Part shown: positions 17,109 through 26,325 of the stretch, piece by piece | Layout: each line of letters opens with the position of its first letter | How positions within the stretch are numbered: the stretch's first letter is position 1 | Assembly: GCA_905214325.1 (NCBI GenBank) | Contig: CAJMLT010000008.1 | Coordinates: forward strand, 1-46,763 | Direction: 5' to 3' | Length of the DNA: 46,763 nucleotides | Origin: an uncultured bacterium | Lineage (GTDB): Bacteria; Actinomycetota; Coriobacteriia; Coriobacteriales; Eggerthellaceae | The notes under the pieces: model-generated | What the model saw: the letters and a program-made list of their open reading frames with translations, nothing else | What the model was told of the DNA's origin: nothing | Databases searched by the model: none | Position numbers and translations under genes: made by a program

Positions 17109-18272
17109 CTAGCCCAATGCCGTGAACGACAACATCAAACCGCCGGTCGTATTCAGGCCGTCATCTTCATATCCGTATTCGCCGAAGGTGAATTCCACGA
17201 TGAAGGGCACGCCGTCGGCGGCCTCGATGAACTCGCGGGCCACTTCGTCGATGCGATCGGCGATAGCAGCACGACGACCTCCACAATGGACGAAATGATA
17301 GGCGGCCGGCTTGACCGCTGCTTTTTGCTTGAGTTCGTCGGCCACCGTCGCGCACGATCCGACGAGACAATCGACGTCTCCATCCATGCAGATCACGCAT
17401 GTTTTCTCGACGACCTTCGCGCCGACGCTGATAGAGTGATCATCGTTGCCCGCCATAGGGTGACGGATAGCCGTCAGATCGCCCAGGCGATCCTTCACGC
17501 CCAAAGGTGCCACGATGGAGGCGACCAGCAGATCGCCGCCCATGAGGTCACTCACTTCCATGCCACGCCACTGTGCGTATTTATCCAACGCGGGAGTTCC
17601 ATCGATTTCGACGATATCGCGATCGCCGCGCATCTTGGTCACCACACCGAAGTTGGCGGTTTCGGCATACGCCCCCGTGAATTCGTTCGTGAACGGTGTT
17701 TCGGTGTAGAAGAAGGCGATGACGCATCCGTCCTGGAACACCTCTCCACCGGAATAGAGCCACCATTTTCCCGCTATCTCGTTGTCGGCTGCGCTGCCGC
17801 CGAAATACGGAACACGTCCGATGACTTCGGTCACTCCTTTGATGTAATACTCCTCTTCGGCGGGAGAAGCCGCCATGTACCAGTAATCGGGAGGCGTGGT
17901 CTTGCCGGCTGCAGCCATGGCCTCACGGGCCAAACGGGCACCCGTTTCGCGCGGCGACTCGCTTCCTCGGGGAGCACCGGCGCTTCCCACTTCCACATCG
18001 GCGCCGCCCAAAGCCAACACGCCGACAAACGGGGTATCGCCCCCGATGAAGCCTTCAGGCGTGATGACACCGGTAAACGAGGTGTTTCCGACGATGGCCG
18101 TCGAGGGGAGTTCGGAATGAAGGGTTGTGATGAGTTCGGCTGAATCGTAATCGGCACTGCCGTAGACGAATGCCAACACGGCATCGGAGAGGGCGGCCCT
18201 TACTTTTTCGGCAATTTCCTTGCCTGCGGCGGCCGCGCTTGCCGCAGTCGTTGACGCTACATAACTTTGCAT
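17109..18272 (-). CDS. FIST-domain small-ligand sensor protein
   Basis: A 387-residue protein with FIST_N (about residues 25-215: VLAFVYGSADYDSAELITTL, IVGNTSFTGVITPEGF, YFGGSAADNE, GCVIAFFYT) and FIST_C (about 230-375, ending EFTFGEYGY). FIST domains are proposed to sense small molecules such as amino acids and are usually linked to signalling domains; here it stands alone. AAGGAG precedes the ATG by 7 nt. The aldehyde dehydrogenase follows after 31 bp, so the two likely share a transcript and possibly a ligand/substrate. Confidence 0.85.
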   Translation of the reverse strand: MQSYVASTTAASAAAAGKEIAEKVRAALSDAVLAFVYGSADYDSAELITTLHSELPSTAIVGNTSFTGVITPEGFIGGDTPFVGVLALGGADVEVGSAGAPRGSESPRETGARLAREAMAAAGKTTPPDYWYMAASPAEEEYYIKGVTEVIGRVPYFGGSAADNEIAGKWWLYSGGEVFQDGCVIAFFYTETPFTNEFTGAYAETANFGVVTKMRGDRDIVEIDGTPALDKYAQWRGMEVSDLMGGDLLVASIVAPLGVKDRLGDLTAIRHPMAGNDDHSISVGAKVVEKTCVICMDGDVDCLVGSCATVADELKQKAAVKPAAYHFVHCGGRRAAIADRIDEVAREFIEAADGVPFIVEFTFGEYGYEDDGLNTTGGLMLSFTALG

Positions 18273-18526
18273 GATGAGTCTCCTTCTCGCATGGGTCGAC
18301 AGGTTCTATACCTCCGCAGACGATTCGTCTGACAAGACCAGGATCACAAGACAATGCAGTCGCGTGCTACTTCAAAGAATACCCTTTCCCCCTATAAGAT
18401 GAAAGCCTTTTACCGAATTTTAAGAACCGCCCACAGTATATTCAATTCACTCGGGAAGGCCTGTCCTCCACATGCTGGAAACAGGCCGGGCGACGGGCCG
18501 AAAACGCCCGCGAAAAGAAGGAGCGC

Positions 18527-19552
18527 CTAGGATTTCAGGTCGTCTAACCCATGGTATTCGGCGTTGGTTATATCGTTGACCTGAATGTGGGTATGATTGC
18601 CGTTGTCGGTATCGGCGGTGTATTCCTTCAGCTGCATTTCGCTGCCGATATAGGCATACACGTCACGGATCTGCGCCAGCGGTGTCGTTCCCGCGACCAC
18701 GGTATCGCCCGCCTTCACCTGTACGTTTTCGAGATGAATCATGACCACGTCGAGATCGCTGCGCCCTTCCGGCTGGATGTGAATCTGGTAATCGGTATAG
18801 CGATCATAGAGCTGGTATTCCTTGACCAACACGACCTTGCCGCTGACGGGCGCATACACCGTCGTGCCAACCGGGGCCCCACAATCGATGGCGCTCATCT
18901 TCGCACCGCCGTTGCCCGATCGGAAGCAACGGATGAACTGCCCCGTCATCCAGGCGTCACCCGTCGGCTGCGACGAAGCGATACGCCCCGTGCCCTTGGC
19001 AGCCATGACATCGGTATTGGTCGCTTCGGTGAGTTCGGTGGTCAAAGCAAGCGCATACCCATACGAAGCGTTGTGGATGAGGATTTCAGTCAGGTTGTTC
19101 ATGCTGATGGCGCTGTGCAACTCGACCCCGTCGGCCTCGGCCATGATGGGGGTCGGCAGATAGGCGGCATCTTCGTCCGTCTTCGCAGCGACATCGCTCA
19201 CGGGAAGCAGGGCGCTGACCACCGATTGTCCGGAAGAACCGGAAAGAGAGGCGACCACGCGCGGAGTGGCATAGATGGCGATCGCCACGAGCAAAAGCAC
19301 GACGACACCCGCCACGATGAAAGGTTTTTTACTCCTGCGACGGCGACGGAGGGTTGCTTCGCGGGAATAGGCGGCGGAATCGAGCGTCGAGGCGGATCTC
19401 CTGTCGGTTGCCACGCCGGGAAGATTCGACGAGCCATGACGACCGACGCCGTAGGCCGATCGCGAATAGGCGCTCACATCCGAGCGCCGATCCGAAGGAG
19501 CCGAATGCGCCGCACGGTGCTTTCCCCGCTGTCTGTTGGAATAATCTGACAC
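18527..19552 (-). CDS. single-pass LytM/M23-like protein with incomplete zinc site
   Basis: A 341-residue protein: a cytoplasmic N-terminal tail of about 75 residues rich in Ser/Arg, a membrane helix near 77-98 (FIVAGVVVLLLVAIAIYA), a linker, and an extracytoplasmic LytM/M23-type beta domain near 215-330. The domain keeps IDCGAPVGTTVYAPVSGKVV, the GDTVVAGTTPLAQI turn and HTHIQV (the HxH ligand pair). The first zinc ligand of M23 enzymes (H in HxGxD) is absent: the place reads AKMSAID. It is therefore probably a non-catalytic LytM regulator or wall-binding protein, like EnvC/NlpD-type factors that control amidases (inference). The GTG start has a weak ribosome binding site (AGG at 11 nt). Confidence 0.78.
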   Translation of the reverse strand: MSDYSNRQRGKHRAAHSAPSDRRSDVSAYSRSAYGVGRHGSSNLPGVATDRRSASTLDSAAYSREATLRRRRRSKKPFIVAGVVVLLLVAIAIYATPRVVASLSGSSGQSVVSALLPVSDVAAKTDEDAAYLPTPIMAEADGVELHSAISMNNLTEILIHNASYGYALALTTELTEATNTDVMAAKGTGRIASSQPTGDAWMTGQFIRCFRSGNGGAKMSAIDCGAPVGTTVYAPVSGKVVLVKEYQLYDRYTDYQIHIQPEGRSDLDVVMIHLENVQVKAGDTVVAGTTPLAQIRDVYAYIGSEMQLKEYTADTDNGNHTHIQVNDITNAEYHGLDDLKS

Positions 19553-19753
19553 GGAAAGAGCCTATCACTTTTCCCTTCCGTCGCAAAAACATCTCCACCG
19601 GCTGTGTGCTCACCGTGGAGGAAACCTCCATAAACGTGCTGCACCTCCGCGCACACCTCGGTCCATGCTAGACTGGAAAAGCGCTTTTTCCAAAGTGCTC
19701 TCGAAATGGTACGTTCCAACCGTACCCGCAATAGAAATGGATCCGTTATCCCT

Positions 19754-21280
19754 ATGACAAAATCGTTCAATGATCTTGGCTTGTCAGAGCAAGTCCTCCA
19801 TGCCGTGCGCGAACTCGGCTACACCACCCCCTCACCCGTACAACAACAAGCCATACCCCTCGTACTCGAAGGCAACGATGTCATCGCTGCCGCCAAAACG
19901 GGCACCGGTAAAACGGCAGCCTTCTGCCTACCCTGCCTGAACGACTTAGGCCATGCGAAGAAGGGGCAGGGCCCTTTGATGCTGGTCGTCACGCCCACGC
20001 GTGAACTTGCCTCGCAGATCGAAAGCGTGGCCAAAACCATCGCGAAACAGACCGGCCACAAAGTGACCTGCATCGTCGGTGGCGTTTCCTACGATCCTCA
20101 GATCTCCGCCCTGAAGAAGGGCTGCGACATACTGATCGCTACGCCCGGACGTCTGATCGATCTCATGGATCGCCGCGCCGTCAGCTTGAATCAGGTGTCC
20201 ACGCTGGTTCTCGACGAAGCCGACCGCATGTTGGATATGGGCTTTCTGCCCGACATGAAGAAGATCGTGGGCGCAACACCGGAAAACCGGCAGACCCTTC
20301 TTTTCTCCGCCACCATCGATGCCGGCATAGAAAAGAACATGGGCGCGCTCCTGAAGAACCCGAAGTTCGTAGAGATCGCACACAAAGGTGAAACCGCCGA
20401 CAGCGTCGAGCAGTACAAGCTCGATGTCGATCATCGCCAGAAATACAATACGCTCATCGAGCTTCTGAAGGCTAAGGGCGGTACGCGCATCATCGTATTC
20501 GCCCGCACGCGCCATCGTGCGGATACGTGCTGCTCCAAGCTGCGCCGCGCCGGATTCAAGGCGGATGCCATCCATTCGGACCGCAAGCAGAGCCAGCGCA
20601 AACGATCCCTCGAAGGATTCACGTCGGGCAAAGTGGACATCTTGGTCGCCACCGACGTGTTGGCCCGTGGCATCGACGTGAGCGAAGTCAACTACGTGGT
20701 CAATCTCGACTTGCCCACCGTCGCCGAAGATTACGTGCACCGCATCGGTCGCACCGGACGTGCGGGAGCCGAAGGCTTCGCCGTATCGTTCGTTTCCGCC
20801 GACGCGAAAAAGGACATGAAGGCCATCGAGAAATTCATCGGCAAACAGATACCGGTCTTCGACACCACGGGTATCGATCTCGATGTCAGCGAAGAGGCGC
20901 TGGCCGCCAAAGCCACGCGCAAGGCGGCGAAAAACGACCCCGAACTGGCTGAAGCGGCCCGCGAACTTGCCAATCAGAAACGCCGTCGCACGAGAAAACC
21001 GAACCAAGGAGCCAATGAGACGGGCGCCAAAAAGGCCCGCACCGACGCTCCCGGCGGAAAGAAGAACGGCAAACGGAGCCGACAGGGCGAAAACCCCAAC
21101 ACCCGCAACGAACGTCGGGATCAGAAAAGTCGCTCGGGAGAATCCCTCAAGGGCGACCTGCGTCCCGGCCGCGCCCATCGCGCGGCAGTGAAGGCAGCCA
21201 AAACCAATCCGTCGAAACCCTCTTCTTCCAAAAAACGCAACACCACACGCAATCGCCGCCCCAGCAACTCCCGGGCATAA
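19754..21280 (+). CDS. DEAD-box ATP-dependent RNA helicase
   Basis: A 508-residue RNA helicase. The Q motif (FNDLGLSEQVLHAV...PSPVQQQAIP), motif I AAKTGTGKT, Ia PTRELASQ, Ib TPGRL, II DEADRMLDMGF, III SAT, IV IIVFARTR, V ATDVLARGIDV and VI HRIGRTGRAG are all present. A lysine/arginine-rich, low-complexity tail of about 130 residues follows (RhlE-like), likely for RNA binding in ribosome assembly or mRNA decay. The ATG at 19754 gives the normal family N-terminus; an ATG 48 bp upstream adds a basic stretch without homology. The gene ends at an intrinsic terminator. Confidence 0.95.
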   Translation: MTKSFNDLGLSEQVLHAVRELGYTTPSPVQQQAIPLVLEGNDVIAAAKTGTGKTAAFCLPCLNDLGHAKKGQGPLMLVVTPTRELASQIESVAKTIAKQTGHKVTCIVGGVSYDPQISALKKGCDILIATPGRLIDLMDRRAVSLNQVSTLVLDEADRMLDMGFLPDMKKIVGATPENRQTLLFSATIDAGIEKNMGALLKNPKFVEIAHKGETADSVEQYKLDVDHRQKYNTLIELLKAKGGTRIIVFARTRHRADTCCSKLRRAGFKADAIHSDRKQSQRKRSLEGFTSGKVDILVATDVLARGIDVSEVNYVVNLDLPTVAEDYVHRIGRTGRAGAEGFAVSFVSADAKKDMKAIEKFIGKQIPVFDTTGIDLDVSEEALAAKATRKAAKNDPELAEAARELANQKRRRTRKPNQGANETGAKKARTDAPGGKKNGKRSRQGENPNTRNERRDQKSRSGESLKGDLRPGRAHRAAVKAAKTNPSKPSSSKKRNTTRNRRPSNSRA

Positions 21281-21304
21281 CCGCCCCGAATATATCCAAC
21301 GAAC

Positions 21305-21349
21305 ATCGAGCCGCCTCGACACGGAATCCGTGCTTTGAGGCGGCTCGAT
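21305..21349 (+). terminator. intrinsic terminator after the DEAD-box helicase
   Basis: A 13-bp stem, atcgagccgcctc (21305-21317) with gaggcggctcgat (21337-21349), is followed by ctctttt on the plus strand. It lies between convergent genes. Confidence 0.82.
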
Positions 21350-21416
21350 CTCTTTTCATGAAGCCGTGCTCCGCCGAACACTCCTTGCGGTGGGCAAAAG
21401 CACGAACGCTTGTTTT

Positions 21417-22565
21417 TCAGGGCATGACCTTGCGGAAAAGCATCGTGAGATCGTCGATATCGGTATCGCGGGGGTTACCCGGACGACAGGCATCATCGAA
21501 GGCGGAACGCGCCAAGAAGGGAAGGTCCTCCTCGCGCAATGCCTCCACCTTTTCAGGGATGCCCACACTCCGACCAAGCTCGCGCACTGCAGTGACGGCA
21601 GCGGAGCGAGCCTGTTCGATACTCATGCCATCGACACCCTCAACCCCCATCGCACGGGCCACCTCGCGTAAACGCTCACCGGTCGCTTCGGCGTTGTATT
21701 CCATCACGATCGGCAGCATCATCGCGCAGGCAACCCCATGCGGCGTATCGTAGACGGCACCCAACGTATGTGCCATCGAATGGGCGATCCCCAATCCCAC
21801 GTTGGAAAACCCCATACCCGCAATATATTGCGCCAGGGCCATGTTTTCCATAGCCGACTCATCCTTCGCCACCGCAGCCCTCAAGTTGGCTGCGATCAGA
21901 CGGATGGCCTGCAGGTGGAACATGTCGGTCATCGCCCATGCGGCCTTCGTGGTGTAGCCCTCGATAGCGTGGGTGAGCGCATCCATTCCCGTGGCAGCAG
22001 CAAGGGAAGCGGGCATGGACGCCATCATATCGGGGTCCGCCACGGCTATGGCGGGAATGTCGTTGATATCCACGCAGACGAACTTGCGCCTCTTCTCCAC
22101 GTCAGTCACCACGTAGTTGATCGTGACTTCGGCCGCGGTTCCGGCCGTGGTGGGCACGGCGATGGTGAACACCGCGTGGTTCGTCGTGGGGGCTACCCCT
22201 TCCAAGCTGCGTACATCGGCGAAGGCGGGATTGGATGCTATGACACCGATGGCTTTGGCGGTGTCGATGGCGCTCCCTCCCCCGATGGCGATGATGCCCT
22301 CGGCTCCGCTCTTCTCAAAGGCGGCAACGCCGTCCTGTACGTTTTCGATGGTGGGGTTGGGCTTCACGCCGTCGAAGATTTCATAGGTTATCCCCGCCGC
22401 ATCAAGCTTATCGGTCACCTTGTCGGTGACGTGGAATTTCACCAGATCGGGATCGCTGCAGACGAACACCTTTCCGCAACCCTGCTGCCGGATAAGAGCG
22501 GGAATTTCCGCAATGGCCCCTTTCCCATGATACGAAGTCCCGTTGAGTACGATACGTTCAGCCAT
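21417..22565 (-). CDS. fucO: iron-containing alcohol dehydrogenase, lactaldehyde reductase-like
   Basis: A 382-residue group III alcohol dehydrogenase strikingly like FucO. It has IAIGGGSAIDTAKAIG (NAD loop), PTTAGTAAEVTINYVVTD, GMDALTHAIEG (Asp and His metal ligands), HSMAHTLGAVYDTPHGVA (two further His ligands) and GNPRDTDIDD. It would interconvert lactaldehyde and 1,2-propanediol or similar aldehyde/alcohol pairs with NADH. AAGGAGGAGG precedes the ATG. No fucose or rhamnose genes are adjacent, so its physiological substrate is open; an aldehyde dehydrogenase gene 4 kb away could share an aldehyde pool. It has its own promoter at 22638-22666. Confidence 0.9.
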   Translation of the reverse strand: MAERIVLNGTSYHGKGAIAEIPALIRQQGCGKVFVCSDPDLVKFHVTDKVTDKLDAAGITYEIFDGVKPNPTIENVQDGVAAFEKSGAEGIIAIGGGSAIDTAKAIGVIASNPAFADVRSLEGVAPTTNHAVFTIAVPTTAGTAAEVTINYVVTDVEKRRKFVCVDINDIPAIAVADPDMMASMPASLAAATGMDALTHAIEGYTTKAAWAMTDMFHLQAIRLIAANLRAAVAKDESAMENMALAQYIAGMGFSNVGLGIAHSMAHTLGAVYDTPHGVACAMMLPIVMEYNAEATGERLREVARAMGVEGVDGMSIEQARSAAVTAVRELGRSVGIPEKVEALREEDLPFLARSAFDDACRPGNPRDTDIDDLTMLFRKVMP

Positions 22566-22637
22566 ATCGCCACCTCCTCCTTGTCGTATCCGCCGACACC
22601 GAAACGGTGTGGGTGGATCGCATTTCCCCTTCTTTCA

Positions 22638-22666
22638 GTTATGCCGCCCCGACCAAGATTTGTCAA
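22638..22666 (-). promoter_or_regulatory. promoter of the FucO-like gene
   Basis: A perfect -35 box TTGACA (22661-22666) and a -10 box CATAAC (22638-22643) have a 17-bp spacer, about 70 nt before the ATG. A small CACCGTTTCGGTG hairpin lies in the leader. Confidence 0.7.
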
Positions 22667-22788
22667 ACGCACCATGCAAGCGGATGCGGCATAGGAAACA
22701 ACCCGTTGCACCCCACGATCGCCCGCCCGTCATCGAAGGCGTCCTCATCGATCAGTCAACCACGGAATGCGGACGGAGCGGAGATTTT

Positions 22789-25146
22789 TTACACCAATGT
22801 TTCCAAGCGCTTGGCATGCCAGCGATCGCACAAGGTGTAGAGACCATGGAACACGATCGCTATAGCCAAGGCGCACACCCCGAAAAGTATCCACATATCC
22901 GTAGTGAACGGCTCTATGCCGAACAGATTATGGAATAACGTCGCACCCAACACCGTGCCTCCCACCACCACGATCAACAAGGCGACACGGATGGGCGTGA
23001 AGGGGTGCGATAGGCGGGCGACCAACATGATGCCCACCCATGCGGTCAGCAGAACACACAAGGTGGAAACATGCGCATAATCGAGATCGAGCACCATCGA
23101 TCCCACCGTGTTCACCACCAAAACGCCTCCCACTGCCGTCACGGCTCCGGGAATCGACTTCACGATAACGTTTTCCAAGAACTTTCCCTTGATGCGCTCC
23201 TTATTGGGCTCCAACGCCAGCACAAACGAGGGGATGCCTATGGTGAATGCCGAGATGAGCGTCATCTGTATGGGCTGAAACGGATACTGCCAAGGCAGGA
23301 ATACGAAAAAGAGCGCCAGCGATATGGATAGCAACGTCTTCACCAGAAACAGCGATGCCGAGCGTTGCAGGTTGTTGATGGAGCGTCGACCTTCGGCCAC
23401 CACTTTGGGCATGGAGGCGAAATCGTTGTCCACCAAAACGAGCTGCGCCACGTTGCGCGCCGCATCCGACCCCGCCGCCATCGCAACGCTGCAATCCGCC
23501 TGCTTGAGGGCCAGCGCATCGTTCACCCCGTCACCCGTCATGGCAACGATGTGGCCTTCCGCCTGCAACGCCACGACGAAGGCCTTCTTCTGTTCGGGTT
23601 TCACGCGGCCGAACACGTGATAGCGCCGAACGGCTTGGGCGATGTCGTCTTCGGTTTCGAGTGTCGTGGCATCGACGTAATCCCCGGCATGCGGTATGCC
23701 CACCTGAGCCGCGATGCCCGAAACCGTGCGCGGATCATCACCGGAAATGACTTTGACGTCGACGCCTTGCTCCCGAAAGAACCCGATGGTCTGCGCCGCC
23801 GTCGACCTGATGCGATCATGAAGGGAAACGAAACCGAGCGGTCGAGGGGAGCCCACGATATCACCCTGCTCGGTGAAGCCTTCCACCTGCGCGACGAGTA
23901 TCACCCGCGCCGTCGCCGCCAGCTCGTCGGTCTGTGCCGCAATCGCCGCGAAGGCGTCACCCATCACGAACTGAGCCGCACCCATGACGTACACCTCTCC
24001 GTTTTCCAAAACCGCCCCCGACCACTTCTTGTCCGAAGAAAACGGGATGGCCCGGACAGCCGGAACGCCCTTCACATTCGAGGTGGCGTAATATTCGATG
24101 ATGGCCTGCGAGGTTTCGTTGGGGTCCTCATCGGCCTGCATCAGGGAGACCAAAGCCCGGTCCACCTGTCCCAATACCTCTTCCCCCTTTTCGATGCCGT
24201 CTATCGGGCGAACATCGGCAACCTCCATCGCACCGGTGGTGATGGTGCCCGTCTTGTCCAGACAAAGCGTATCGACACGGGCCAGCGTTTCAATGCAGTA
24301 GAGTTGCTGCACCAACACCTTACTCTTCGCCAACCGCACCACCGATACCGCCAGCACGGTCGAGGTAAGCAGGATCAAACCTTCGGGAATCATACCCACC
24401 AGGGCGGCAACCGTGGACAGAATGGCCTCGTTCATGTCTATGTGGGCAACGAAGAATTCCCGAGCGAAAAGCGCCGCACCCAACGGGAATATGATGAACG
24501 TCACGAACTTGATGATGCCGTTGAGTGTGTTCATTATCTCGGAATTGATCTTTTTGCGCTGCTTCGCTTCCGCGCTGATCTTAGACGCGTAATTCTCCGC
24601 ACCGATATGCTGCACGCGTGCATGGACGGTTCCCGCGTTGATGAACGAACCGCTCATAAGCTCGGATCCCGGCTGCTTTCTGACAAGTTCGCTTTCGCCG
24701 GTGAGAAGACTTTCATTCACGTCGCACGATCCCGACACGATGACCGAATCGGCCGGTATCTGATCACCGCGCCCTAAAACGATAAGGTCGTCGCGCACCA
24801 ATTCATGGACGGACAGCTCTTGCGTTTGCCCGTCACGGACAACATCCACTTTCGAGCTGGCCACGATACTCAGCGCATCGGTGGTTTTCTTCGAACGGAT
24901 TTCCTGCACGATGCCGATGATGACGTTACATACGATCACGATCATGAACAGCATGTTCTTGAAAGATCCGGTGATCAGGACGAAAAGAGCCAGAATGACG
25001 TTGATGGCATTGAACAACGTGCATATGTTTTCGAAGACGATCTGCTTGATCGATCGGGTTTTCACATCCACATCGGCATTGATGTCGCCGGCGTCTCTAC
25101 GCGCCTGAACCTCTTCCGAGGTGAGACCGAGAAGTTCTTCTGTCAT
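22789..25146 (-). CDS. P-type cation-transporting ATPase (P2-like, CtpE/CaxP style)
   Basis: A 785-residue P-type ATPase with about ten membrane helices. It shows the actuator LLTGESE, the helix-4 ion site IPEGLILLTSTV, the phosphorylation site DKTGTIT, the hinge GDGVNDALALKQADCSVAM and a C-terminal set of helices. The arrangement with a short N-terminus and SKVLVQQLYCIETLARVDT resembles actinobacterial CtpE and streptococcal CaxP, which move calcium; substrate here is inferred. The ATG at 25146 has AAAGG 5-6 nt upstream and gives the usual N-terminus, whereas a start at 25173 adds unrelated residues. A truncated TetR regulator lies divergently next to its start. Confidence 0.92.
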   Translation of the reverse strand: MTEELLGLTSEEVQARRDAGDINADVDVKTRSIKQIVFENICTLFNAINVILALFVLITGSFKNMLFMIVIVCNVIIGIVQEIRSKKTTDALSIVASSKVDVVRDGQTQELSVHELVRDDLIVLGRGDQIPADSVIVSGSCDVNESLLTGESELVRKQPGSELMSGSFINAGTVHARVQHIGAENYASKISAEAKQRKKINSEIMNTLNGIIKFVTFIIFPLGAALFAREFFVAHIDMNEAILSTVAALVGMIPEGLILLTSTVLAVSVVRLAKSKVLVQQLYCIETLARVDTLCLDKTGTITTGAMEVADVRPIDGIEKGEEVLGQVDRALVSLMQADEDPNETSQAIIEYYATSNVKGVPAVRAIPFSSDKKWSGAVLENGEVYVMGAAQFVMGDAFAAIAAQTDELAATARVILVAQVEGFTEQGDIVGSPRPLGFVSLHDRIRSTAAQTIGFFREQGVDVKVISGDDPRTVSGIAAQVGIPHAGDYVDATTLETEDDIAQAVRRYHVFGRVKPEQKKAFVVALQAEGHIVAMTGDGVNDALALKQADCSVAMAAGSDAARNVAQLVLVDNDFASMPKVVAEGRRSINNLQRSASLFLVKTLLSISLALFFVFLPWQYPFQPIQMTLISAFTIGIPSFVLALEPNKERIKGKFLENVIVKSIPGAVTAVGGVLVVNTVGSMVLDLDYAHVSTLCVLLTAWVGIMLVARLSHPFTPIRVALLIVVVGGTVLGATLFHNLFGIEPFTTDMWILFGVCALAIAIVFHGLYTLCDRWHAKRLETLV

Positions 25147-25226
25147 GGAAGCCTTTCGATAGGGACAACACATTCCCCATCCTAGCGCAACTCCACCGGC
25201 AAGGCGATCGAATCACCCAGGCACTC

Positions 25227-25478
25227 GTGCAACTTATGGCAATGCAGCCCTACAAGAAGAGTACCGTGAGCGCAATCGCCCAGCGTGCCGGTATCCACCG
25301 TGCGACGTGTTATTGGCACGTTTCCTTAAAAGAAGATGTCATTTGCCGCTACCTGAGCGACACCATACCAGAGTGTTTTGAGCGATTCGGTCAGCACCCC
25401 TGTATTCAGGACGACAGAGGCGTCACTGCTCGGAAGCGAGCGCTTATGACTTTTCGATTTTGGATTAGTCTTGCATAA
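25227..25478 (+). pseudogene. truncated TetR-family regulator
   Basis: An 83-codon frame beginning GTG, with the TetR helix-turn-helix STVSAIAQRAGIHRATCYWHV followed by KEDVICRYLSDTIPECFERF. TetR proteins are normally about 180-210 residues; this one stops after RALMTFRFWISLA, so the ligand-binding domain is missing. The frame is open a little upstream without an ATG, so its 5' end is also unclear. The remnant abuts the AbiE locus, consistent with truncation when that locus arrived. It is divergent from the P-type ATPase, which it may once have controlled. Confidence 0.6.
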
Positions 25479-25479
25479 A

Positions 25480-25496
25480 CTAACGGATTGAGTTAG
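25480..25496. promoter_or_regulatory. inverted repeat in the abiE promoter region
   Basis: CTAAC (25480-25484) and GTTAG (25492-25496) are separated by 7 bp, just 10 bp before the AbiEi ATG. A TTGCAT/TAGGTT pair with 17-bp spacing overlaps it. AbiEi-type antitoxins are known to repress their own promoter through inverted repeats; assignment here is inference. Confidence 0.35.
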
Positions 25497-25506
25497 GTTA
25501 TGAGAT

Positions 25507-26325
25507 ATGAATCCATATATTGAAAAAACGCCAAAAGGATCTGTGACTGTTACCGCATTACCCGATTGGGCTCTCAGTCACGGAATCAGTGCGCTTTCAA
25601 CCGAAGAAGTTATGCACTTGTGCGCCATTCCGGCACAGCACATCTCGCAGCGCATGGCGCTTTTACGCAAACGTGCGCAGATTTTCTCGCCCGCTAGGGG
25701 ACTCTGGATTCCCATACCCGCGGAATACAGAACATGGGGTGCACCTGATCCATTGCTCTACATCGATGACATGATGACCCACTTTGATACGGACTACCTT
25801 GTTGGATGGCTTTCATCGGCTGCTCGACATGGAGCAAGCCATCATGCGGCCCAAGTGTTTCAAGTTGCAACTTCGCGCACGATACGAGACAGGGAGCTTG
25901 GAAGGTCGCGGCTTGAATTCTTCACGCGCAATTACGTTGGCTCGATACAGCCGTCATCCGAGCTTGCACAGAAGACGAGTGCGAAGATTGCCTCCGTTCC
26001 AACAACGATGCTCATGCTTGCTAGCGACATCGCGCTATGCGGAGGAATCGACAACGTCTTCACCCTCATCATCGAATTGGCTGACGAATATGATGACTTT
26101 GAGGATGGGATTATTGCACAAGCGCCGTTGTTCCCCGATGCCGCCGCAAGGCGCATCGGATGGCTACTTGATACGTTTGGCGAGGGTGCGCCAGATGGTT
26201 TGCGTGAGTACTGCGCTGTCCTTGAAAGCGATGTGTCAATCCTTTCGCCGGCAGCGCCCAAGACGGGCAGGATGGACTCCGGTTGGAAGATAATCGTCAA
26301 CGAGGAGGTTGATCCGGACATATGA
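25507..26325 (+). CDS. abiEi: AbiEi-type antitoxin (type IV toxin-antitoxin)
   Basis: A 272-residue protein with the AbiEi layout. An N-terminal winged helix-turn-helix (WALSHGISALSTEEVMHLCAIPAQHISQRMALLRKR) binds DNA. A C-terminal antitoxin domain contains GLWIPIPAEYRTWGAPDPLLYIDDMM, HHAAQVFQVATSR and the LIIELADEYDD helix. It would repress its own operon and counteract the AbiEii nucleotidyltransferase. The stop overlaps the start of the downstream toxin gene (ATGA), indicating translational coupling. Base composition is visibly more AT-rich than that of flanking genes, pointing to acquisition. Confidence 0.85.
   Translation: MNPYIEKTPKGSVTVTALPDWALSHGISALSTEEVMHLCAIPAQHISQRMALLRKRAQIFSPARGLWIPIPAEYRTWGAPDPLLYIDDMMTHFDTDYLVGWLSSAARHGASHHAAQVFQVATSRTIRDRELGRSRLEFFTRNYVGSIQPSSELAQKTSAKIASVPTTMLMLASDIALCGGIDNVFTLIIELADEYDDFEDGIIAQAPLFPDAAARRIGWLLDTFGEGAPDGLREYCAVLESDVSILSPAAPKTGRMDSGWKIIVNEEVDPDI

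Noticed and set aside
15554..17125. A 500-codon open frame on the plus strand opposite the aldehyde dehydrogenase
   Set aside because: It mirrors the codon positions of the real gene in GC-rich DNA, has no recognisable domain, and the minus-strand enzyme has all catalytic motifs.
18380..18410. GGGTAT motif upstream of the FIST gene as a SigB-type promoter
   Set aside because: The matching -35 element is poor, and use of such a sigma factor in this organism is unknown.
18420..18520. Hairpins after the LytM-like gene (CGGGCG/CGCCCG and GGCCTGT/ACAGGCC) as an intrinsic terminator
   Set aside because: The stems exist but no T run follows on the minus strand; too weak to annotate.
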